This document shows positions 6,440 through 10,669 of a stretch of DNA of 10,669 bases, piece by piece. The notes below the pieces were generated by a model. It was not told the origin of the DNA. It made no database searches and saw only the letters and a list, made by a program, of their open reading frames with translations. Position 1 is the first letter of the stretch. Each line of letters opens with the position of its first letter. The stretch spans positions 1-10,669 of the forward strand of contig CAMLED010000024.1 of NCBI GenBank assembly GCA_946479115.1, read 5' to 3'. The stretch is from an uncultured Candidatus Saccharibacteria bacterium (GTDB lineage: Bacteria; Patescibacteria; Saccharimonadia; Saccharimonadales; UBA6022). The position numbers and the translations under genes were made by a program.

Positions 6440-7423
6440 TTACTCTTCGTTTTCGACATACTTGGTGATTGTCACGTCGCTAATTGTTTGCGGGACAATA
6501 TAATAGTGGCACTGGCGGCCGTGGTTGTACATCACTATACATGGTGAGCCAAAGCCAAGGTTGAGGTCGGCAGGCTTGGTAAAATGTTGATTAGGATCAT
6601 CGAGTTGCTCCAGATAGCTGCAGCCAATGACTGTACCGCTTGGGATAAATCGTTCCTTTTCCTCAAATTGCGTTTGATCGCTAACGAACATTTCAATTGG
6701 AAAGTCGAGGTTCGACATGTCGTCTGGAATCGTATAGAATTTCGTGCACTCTATGTCAACTTCTGTTTCTTTGTAATATGGCAAGAACTCATTGCCAACC
6801 AACTCTGCTTGTTGGTACAACTGTTCGTGTTGGTCTTGCGTCTTAAGACTAAGAAAGGTATCGCTTGCGGTAAAATCGGCAGATGTACGAGCATTCTCGA
6901 CAAGTTTTGTGACTGCATCGCTATACCTATTGCCGTTCATCTCTTGTTCTGTCTTCTCCAAGATTTTTAGCTCGGTAATACTGTATTTATCGGCTTGTAC
7001 ATAAAAGGTTATCGATGGATCAATAGTGTCACTGGGTAAAGAATGAAACGCTAATCGCACACGCCAAATATTATTGATCGGGTAAATGATGACACCGCCA
7101 AAAACAAGCTTCTCCTCGCCATATAGTAATTGTGGCTTATCGCGTAGCGTGTCATCGATATCAACCACGTCAGCGATCCCGAACACGGTCGCTTTTTGGT
7201 CATCGTAATCAACCCCAAAATATTCTGCGACACATTCGTCATAAGCGTCTAGTAGCTCTTCACTTCCGGGCGCATGTACATCAAAGTCAGCTAAGGCGAA
7301 ATTGATTCTTTCGGCAACTTCAATAAATTCTTTCCAACCTTCGCTATCCGTAAAGTTGATATAGCGTTCAGCTGAGCCTTGTGGCTGCTGATCTCCTTCG
7401 AATGATGGAAAGTTGTTTGTCAT
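6440..7423 (-). CDS. Acidic cytosolic protein of unknown function
   Basis: I do not recognise this 327-residue protein. It has no signal peptide, TM helix or obvious catalytic motif, and is strongly acidic, with many Asp/Glu and an acidic C-terminus (YVENEE). The pattern suggests an alpha-helical N-terminal region (about 20-75), a beta-rich middle (about 80-150), a helical segment around 155-215, and a beta-rich C-terminal region (about 220-320) with FGSPCIVMYNHGRQCHYYIV. Aromatic residues are frequent and only a few Cys occur (C68, C226, C268 and two near the C-terminus, approximate numbering). The coding frame is continuous over almost 1 kb, and a promoter abuts the ATG at 7423 (-35 TTGCAA, 17-base spacer, GATTAT six bases before ATG), so it is a real gene with a probable leaderless transcript. 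It stands alone between a terminator and the PAP2 promoter. Confidence 0.85.
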   Translation of the reverse strand: MTNNFPSFEGDQQPQGSAERYINFTDSEGWKEFIEVAERINFALADFDVHAPGSEELLDAYDECVAEYFGVDYDDQKATVFGIADVVDIDDTLRDKPQLLYGEEKLVFGGVIIYPINNIWRVRLAFHSLPSDTIDPSITFYVQADKYSITELKILEKTEQEMNGNRYSDAVTKLVENARTSADFTASDTFLSLKTQDQHEQLYQQAELVGNEFLPYYKETEVDIECTKFYTIPDDMSNLDFPIEMFVSDQTQFEEKERFIPSGTVIGCSYLEQLDDPNQHFTKPADLNLGFGSPCIVMYNHGRQCHYYIVPQTISDVTITKYVENEE

Positions 7424-7429
7424 TTACAC

Positions 7430-7458
7430 ATAATCTAATAGAGGTGAGGCAATTGCAA
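7430..7458 (-). promoter_or_regulatory. Promoter of the unknown acidic gene, abutting the start codon
   Basis: Minus strand: -35 TTGCAA (7453-7458), 17-base spacer, -10 GATTAT (7430-7435), then six bases to the ATG at 7423. This puts +1 on the A of the start codon. No Shine-Dalgarno is present. Each hexamer matches consensus at four of six positions. Confidence 0.5.
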
Positions 7459-7490
7459 GCATGAGTATGTTCGGTGTTGGGATGTTAGAA

Positions 7491-7518
7491 ACCCCCGTGC
7501 TCCGAAAAGCACGGGGGT
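7491..7518 (-). terminator. Rho-independent terminator after the SPFH-like gene
   Basis: An 11-bp perfect stem (arms 7491-7501 and 7508-7518, CCCCCGTGCT core) with a six-base loop lies just after the TAA at 7525. On the minus strand it is followed by TTTCTAAC, a short U-rich tail. The plus strand has no U-tail, so it serves minus-strand transcription. Confidence 0.85.
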
Positions 7519-7524
7519 AATGGT

Positions 7525-8460
7525 TTAGCGTCGTTGTGCTGGTTTGAGCACAGTAACGCTTGCGGCGGGAATCGCCATGTCGGCTTGGGCTGGATCCAGC
7601 ATTGTCTCGGCCAATTGCTCGGGGCCGGTCTTTGCCAGAATCGCTTGAGCCACTTGCAGTGTCGCCTGCGGCTGCCAGCCCTCGTAAATGGGCTGAATCT
7701 TCGTCAGGTACACACCAGTCACGTAGCCACCGTATTTAGCCAGAACACCTTGGAGGGGATCGTTCTTGACGAACTCCTCCAGTAATTGCTCGAGTTCTTT
7801 TTCCGAATCGCTAAAACGGGTCGTTTGCGGTGTTTCGGTTTGTAGGATCTCGAGAAAGTGTTTGATAAATTTGGTGCTATTCTTGCGGATCCACTTTTCA
7901 CCCTTATTCTCACGGATAGCGTTCAGGTGGTGGGTCAGTATTTGTATGATCAGCTCATCGACTGCTTCATTACGATAGCGCCAACGATAGGCTTTACGCA
8001 TACTGACGGTTACAGCTAGATACAGCATATCACCATCCCATTGTTCACGATCGACGACGATTGGAAAGTCAGAAATGACAAAGTTTCGCTCGCGCGATTC
8101 CACTTCTTCCAGTCGATGTGTGAATGGATTGATAATTACCGGACCAGAGCCATGTACCACTTCTTTTCCGTAGATGGGGTTTTCCTGATATGCAATGAGC
8201 CTCTTGTCGATGTCGATGCGCCGTTTACGCTCTTCTTTCGAAAGTTTGCCCTCACCAGGAAGCGGCTGATACTTGAGGATTGGTTTGCCGAGTCGTTCCC
8301 GAATGGCCACCTTATCCCGTTTGACGAACTTGAGCATCCGCCACAGTAATACACCTAATACGATTACGATACTGCCGAAGCCAACAATCCAATTCCATGG
8401 TTCGTCGAGTCCGGAAATAAAATCATAGGCGGTACGAACAAATCCAAACGCTTCGTTCAT
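7525..8460 (-). CDS. Single-TM SPFH/Band 7-like membrane protein
   Basis: A 311-residue protein with a short N-terminal segment, one TM helix (about 23-43), a basic juxtamembrane region, and a long soluble domain resembling SPFH (stomatin/prohibitin) proteins: VAIRERLGKPI (51-61), GPVIINPFTHRLEEVESRER (106-125), a strand pair FVISDFPIVVDREQWDGDMLYLAV-like (127-150), and YGGYVTGVYLTKIQPI (243-258) followed by a helical Ala/Gln-rich region (262-295). SPFH proteins oligomerise into membrane microdomain cages and often regulate proteases or envelope stress. A charged Lys/Glu/Arg insert (about 64-103) separates the first strand from the main domain. The start at 8460 is fixed by AGGAGGT seven bases upstream; the frame is open 38 codons further, but that stretch covers the promoter and a terminator. 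No NfeD partner is adjacent. Family assignment is from pattern only. Confidence 0.62.
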   Translation of the reverse strand: MNEAFGFVRTAYDFISGLDEPWNWIVGFGSIVIVLGVLLWRMLKFVKRDKVAIRERLGKPILKYQPLPGEGKLSKEERKRRIDIDKRLIAYQENPIYGKEVVHGSGPVIINPFTHRLEEVESRERNFVISDFPIVVDREQWDGDMLYLAVTVSMRKAYRWRYRNEAVDELIIQILTHHLNAIRENKGEKWIRKNSTKFIKHFLEILQTETPQTTRFSDSEKELEQLLEEFVKNDPLQGVLAKYGGYVTGVYLTKIQPIYEGWQPQATLQVAQAILAKTGPEQLAETMLDPAQADMAIPAASVTVLKPAQRR

Positions 8461-8467
8461 CTGAACC

Positions 8468-8475
8468 ACCTCCTC
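8468..8475 (-). promoter_or_regulatory. Strong Shine-Dalgarno that sets the SPFH-like start
   Basis: GAGGAGGT on the minus strand, seven bases before the ATG at 8460, is an almost full match to the 16S rRNA anti-Shine-Dalgarno. It rules out the longer reading from 8574. Confidence 0.9.
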
Positions 8476-8506
8476 GGTGAGTAGTGCGAAAGGTTTGTTT
8501 AGCTGT

Positions 8507-8515
8507 ACTATACCA
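8507..8515 (-). promoter_or_regulatory. Extended -10 promoter of the SPFH-like gene
   Basis: Minus-strand TGGTATAGT fits the extended -10 form TGnTATAAT (TATAGT at 8507-8512). Predicted transcription start is near 8500, giving a leader of about 40 bases that carries the strong Shine-Dalgarno. The -35 region is A/T-rich and weak. It lies just downstream of the terminator of the preceding unit. Confidence 0.6.
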
Positions 8516-8531
8516 CTTTTACTATAAATAT

Positions 8532-8559
8532 AAAAATACCTCCGAGTGGAGGTATTTTT
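8532..8559 (-). terminator. Symmetrical Rho-independent terminator after the prepilin-like gene
   Basis: A perfect 12-bp inverted repeat, AAAAATACCTCC / GGAGGTATTTTT, with a four-base loop. The A-run and T-run make it potentially functional in both directions, but only the minus strand has an adjacent gene ending into it (stop at 8580). Confidence 0.92.
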
Positions 8560-8579
8560 GCGATTTGAGAGCACAGTTG

Positions 8580-8864
8580 CTAAAACGTATTTAAGTCTTT
8601 ATCCATTTCGGATAGATCACTAGAACTATTTGTCTCTAAATCGGATTCATCGAGAACAGAGGCTGCTTTATCAAGGTCTTCTGTTGATGTAATCGCAGGA
8701 GCATCCGTTGTCTCGGCAGATTGTAGGCTGCCATTTGTTTTCATTTGGTTCTTTTGGTAATTTGCATAAAAGCTATATCCAAGAAAACCAATCATGGCAA
8801 CGGTAACGATAGCAATGACGATTTCTACAGCCGAAAAACCTGAGCGAGATGATGATGTACTCAT
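8580..8864 (-). CDS. Small type IV prepilin-like protein
   Basis: A 94-residue protein whose N-terminus is a textbook class III (prepilin) signal: a short polar leader ending in G9, then F10 and E14 (GFSAVE), followed by a hydrophobic helix (about 13-32). Prepilin peptidase would cut after G9 and methylate F10; E14 is the conserved Glu5 needed for pilin assembly. The mature part is short (85 residues), the rest being polar, acidic and Ser/Thr-rich (about 45-94), with no Cys pair and no obvious globular pilin beta-sheet domain. It is thus more like a minor pilin/pseudopilin or a pilin-signal anchored surface peptide. Its ATG overlaps the TAA of the coiled-coil gene (TAATG), with GGAGG seven bases upstream inside that gene, so the two are translationally coupled. 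The stop is TAG, followed by a strong terminator. Confidence 0.8.
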   Translation of the reverse strand: MSTSSSRSGFSAVEIVIAIVTVAMIGFLGYSFYANYQKNQMKTNGSLQSAETTDAPAITSTEDLDKAASVLDESDLETNSSSDLSEMDKDLNTF

Positions 8865-9583
8865 TACTGGGCCTCCTCGGTCATTTTATCGTCGGTGCTA
8901 CTAACAGATTTAATACCAACGATTAGATTTTTAATTGCGGTACGATATTCCTTTAACGCGGTGTGAGTTTCGGTCAGTGCTGTCTTGAATCCTTCGATGG
9001 CAAGTTTAGGCTCGGCTACTTCACAATTAAAGGTGGCCTTTTGTTCCGCCAGCGCATCGACAGTTACCTGGGCTGCAGCACGTTTGGCGGCTATTTCAGC
9101 GACAAGGTCGTCGTAGGTATCAAGAGCAGCGCCCTTGTTTGTGTAGAATGTTTGGGCGCGTTCAGAAATCTTGTCGAAGACTGCCAAGTGTTTAGCTGCC
9201 CTTTCGGCAATGTTAGTACTGTGTTGGTTGATATTTGCTTGGCGTTTTTGGCAAAGCTCTAGCTTGGCGCTGCTTAGTTTTTCTTTTGCAGCTGCCTTGC
9301 GGTCTTTTAGCAATTGTTCTGCTGCGGCGCGACGCTCTTTGGCGGTCTGTTCGGCGGCACGACGTGCTTCGGTCGCGGCTGTTCGGTTACTTTTATCGGT
9401 AGTTGTTTCGCTTGACGAAGAATCATCATATTTTGACATATCCATACCTGGGGTATGATGATGATCTTCCATCGCTTCCATGGCACTGACTTTTGGTGTC
9501 ACTGTTACGGCACCAAAAACGACCGCCATACTAACTACAGTAATAGCAGCACCAGACCACAATCCGTGTCCTGTTTTTTTCAT
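8864..9583 (-). CDS. Secreted coiled-coil protein with N-terminal His/Met patch
   Basis: I do not recognise a named family. The 239-residue product has a Sec signal peptide: MKK, a hydrophobic core (about 9-28), and a likely signal peptidase site after KVSA (34). The mature N-terminus has a His/Met/Asp patch, EDHHHTPGMDMSKYDD (39-54), which could bind a metal such as copper, then a Ser/Thr-rich linker (55-70). From about 70 to 220 it is almost entirely helical, rich in Ala, Arg, Lys, Glu with heptad-like spacing (for example EQTAKERRAAAEQLLKDRK), and includes two Cys (111 and 187) that may form a disulfide. No C-terminal anchor is visible, so it is periplasmic or surface-associated. The start at 9583 has AAAGG seven bases upstream; the frame is open 38 codons further, but that covers the promoter. 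It is the first gene of a coupled pair with the prepilin-like gene. Confidence 0.82.
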   Translation of the reverse strand: MKKTGHGLWSGAAITVVSMAVVFGAVTVTPKVSAMEAMEDHHHTPGMDMSKYDDSSSSETTTDKSNRTAATEARRAAEQTAKERRAAAEQLLKDRKAAAKEKLSSAKLELCQKRQANINQHSTNIAERAAKHLAVFDKISERAQTFYTNKGAALDTYDDLVAEIAAKRAAAQVTVDALAEQKATFNCEVAEPKLAIEGFKTALTETHTALKEYRTAIKNLIVGIKSVSSTDDKMTEEAQ

Positions 9584-9629
9584 TAGGAAACCTTTCTCGT
9601 TTTTGTTTTTGATTGAACCTTGTACTAGC

Positions 9630-9658
9630 AGTATATGCTTGTGTTTTGTGATTTGCAA
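9630..9658 (-). promoter_or_regulatory. Promoter of the coiled-coil/prepilin-like unit
   Basis: Minus strand: -35 TTGCAA (9653-9658), a 17-base spacer, and -10 TATACT (9630-9635). Predicted transcription start is near 9623, giving a leader of about 40 bases that contains the Shine-Dalgarno. The same TTGCAA -35 with a 17-base spacer occurs before the unknown acidic gene. Confidence 0.7.
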
Positions 9659-9683
9659 CGCTTTTTCGGGGTAAAATAAAACA

Positions 9684-9730
9684 CCCCACCGAGACAAAGA
9701 AACGCATGTGCGTCCTCAGTCTCGGCGGGG
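9684..9730 (-). terminator. Long branched terminator after the TPM-like gene
   Basis: A 12-bp GC-rich stem (arms 9684-9695 and 9719-9730, with one G-U pair) encloses 23 bases that hold a second small inverted repeat (ACGC/GCGT within 9702-9713). On the minus strand it is followed by TGTTTTATTTTAC. It lies between the stop at 9768 and the next promoter at 9630-9658. The long enclosed loop is unusual for an intrinsic terminator. Confidence 0.82.
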
Positions 9731-9767
9731 CTTACTACTGAAATTACTTCTACTAAGGCTGCGTTTA

Positions 9768-10669
9768 CTACCAGCGCCTGGTGTATTCGCCTAGATGCAC
9801 ATCCGACCATGGCCCTCGTCGAGGGACGAGCTCCCGGGCGTATCCTTTTTCACGTTGTATCTCTGCTTTTTTTCGGTCATCATAGGCAATTACGCTACTT
9901 AGACCGATCATCCATGCGATTGCAGAAACTACAATCGTTATAGTGGCGACGATGAGATAACCCCACCATGCCACTGGCTCATCTGTTGATAATGAAACGA
10001 AGCCGTTGGCTTCAGCTTCACCAGCGTCTTTGCATTTCATGCAAGCACGCTTGAATGGAATCTCGACCATGGCTGCTTGCGGAATGATGCCCTTTCCAAT
10101 GTTGTACATCGCAGCTCCATCCTTGACACTAGCGGTAGTATTGCCGAGAACACGCTCGATAGTGAACGGAGTATTGGTTAACTGCCTGTTCATCATTTCG
10201 ATCATGTTCTCATTGCCAATGGGCATGCCCGTTCCTGAGCGTCCCCATTCAATCATGGTGCCATCATCGTTAACGCCCATCACCACGACAATACCATTCT
10301 TTGGAAACGCGTTCTTGTCCAACCCCTTCAGCCAGTAGGCCTTCAGGGCATTAAAATACGCGTCAGGAGTGATAGCATCAGGAATACTGGTGGCTTTGAT
10401 GACGACAAGATGAAGATCGCCCTGTCGCTGCATGCCAAGAGCCGCATTGAGCTGCATAACAGCAGCTTGCCACTCTTCGCTATTAGAGGGTGTTATGCCG
10501 ACAAAGTTGACTTTGCGAGCATTATAACCGTCATATACAGGTGCATTCATGTCGACTGTGTGGGTGGGCAGCAGCTGTGCATCTTGCAGTGTTTGAATAT
10601 CTTCAGGCGACGTCTTGAACATATAGTTGTCGGATGCCAGGACGTAGTTTTCGTACGTCCCAACCTTTG
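9768..10669 (-). CDS. TPM-domain-like membrane protein, 5' end outside the window
   Basis: The frame stays open to the window edge: upstream of the Met at 10622 it reads KVGTYENYVLASDNY with no stop, and that Met has no Shine-Dalgarno, so the true start is probably outside. Counting from that Met, residues about 30-165 resemble a TPM (Psb32/YgcG-like) domain: LHLVVIKATS (70-79), AYWLKGLDKNAFPKNGIVVVMGV (95-117) and a strand plus Gly-rich loop TMIEWGRSGTGMPIG (122-136). A CMKC pair (194-197) follows, then one TM helix (about 217-240) and a basic tail ending RRGPWSDVHLGEYTRRW. TPM proteins are membrane-linked, with roles from photosystem repair to phosphatase activity; the substrate here is unknown. 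The soluble domain is probably extracytoplasmic, with the basic C-terminus in the cytosol. Stop TAG is followed by a long terminator. Confidence 0.6.
   Translation of the reverse strand, partial: KVGTYENYVLASDNYMFKTSPEDIQTLQDAQLLPTHTVDMNAPVYDGYNARKVNFVGITPSNSEEWQAAVMQLNAALGMQRQGDLHLVVIKATSIPDAITPDAYFNALKAYWLKGLDKNAFPKNGIVVVMGVNDDGTMIEWGRSGTGMPIGNENMIEMMNRQLTNTPFTIERVLGNTTASVKDGAAMYNIGKGIIPQAAMVEIPFKRACMKCKDAGEAEANGFVSLSTDEPVAWWGYLIVATITIVVSAIAWMIGLSSVIAYDDRKKAEIQREKGYARELVPRRGPWSDVHLGEYTRRW

Noticed and set aside
6584..6970. A 128-codon open frame on the plus strand, antisense to the unknown acidic gene.
   Set aside because: It lies wholly inside a well-supported gene, has no promoter or Shine-Dalgarno, and reads as Leu/Cys/Phe-rich sequence typical of antisense frames.
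8468..8559. ACCTCC in the terminator stem (8538-8543 region) is complementary to the Shine-Dalgarno of the SPFH-like gene, suggesting a translational switch.
   Set aside because: The SPFH promoter at 8507-8515 lies downstream of the hairpin on the minus strand, so the normal transcript does not contain it. Only read-through RNA would, and the hairpin pairs perfectly with itself.
7525..8574. A longer SPFH-like protein starting at 8574.
   Set aside because: The extra 38 codons cover a perfect terminator hairpin and the promoter, while an excellent Shine-Dalgarno sits before the ATG at 8460.
8864..9697. A longer coiled-coil protein starting at 9697.
   Set aside because: The extension covers the promoter at 9630-9658 and part of a terminator stem. 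Start 9583 has a Shine-Dalgarno and gives a proper signal peptide.
10006..10338. A 110-codon open frame on the plus strand, antisense to the TPM-like gene.
   Set aside because: No initiation signals and no recognisable domain; the minus-strand frame has a TPM-like pattern, TM helix and terminator.

Overview
The window looks like a stretch of chromosome from a small-genome bacterium of the candidate phyla radiation, most likely a Candidatus Saccharibacteria (TM7) relative. This is inferred from the style of the SecE and NusG proteins, the very tight gene packing, a prepilin-like envelope gene, and several starts that sit directly on a -10 box. No sequence search was possible, so the lineage is tentative. 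All genes read with the standard bacterial code. No mobile element, CRISPR array, rRNA or tRNA was seen, and no gene-free stretch exceeds 300 bases.

Layout. Positions 1-479 (minus) hold the start of nusG and all of secE, behind a strong sigma70-type promoter. A membrane glycosyltransferase (584-1729, plus) diverges from secE and ends tail-to-tail, with a 4-base overlap, against a six-TM PAS histidine kinase (1726-3360, minus). Next on the minus strand is a two-gene unit: a P-loop kinase-like ATPase (4109-4690) followed by a YgjP/DUF45 zinc metallopeptidase (3402-4097). Diverging from it is a TerC/DUF475 membrane protein (4784-5836, plus), which again overlaps its convergent neighbour, a PAP2/BcrC-like lipid phosphatase (5829-6386, minus). 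An acidic protein of unknown function follows (6440-7423, minus).

The last third (7525-10669, all minus) is an envelope block of three transcription units separated by clear hairpin terminators: a single-TM SPFH/Band 7-like protein; a two-gene unit encoding a secreted coiled-coil protein with a His/Met patch and a 94-residue prepilin-like protein, coupled by TAATG; and the 3' part of a TPM-domain-like membrane protein that runs off the window.

The strongest regulatory pattern is a split in translation signals. Five genes (glycosyltransferase, histidine kinase, P-loop kinase, TerC, the unknown acidic protein) have a -10-like hexamer only 6-10 bases before the start codon and no Shine-Dalgarno, which predicts leaderless or near-leaderless mRNAs; the PAP2 gene has a leader of about 11 bases. 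In contrast secE, nusG, the metallopeptidase and the SPFH, coiled-coil and prepilin genes have good Shine-Dalgarno sequences. All twelve stop codons visible are TAA or TAG, never TGA. The best candidate for undescribed biology is the prepilin-like/coiled-coil pair; the rest is recognisable housekeeping and envelope material.
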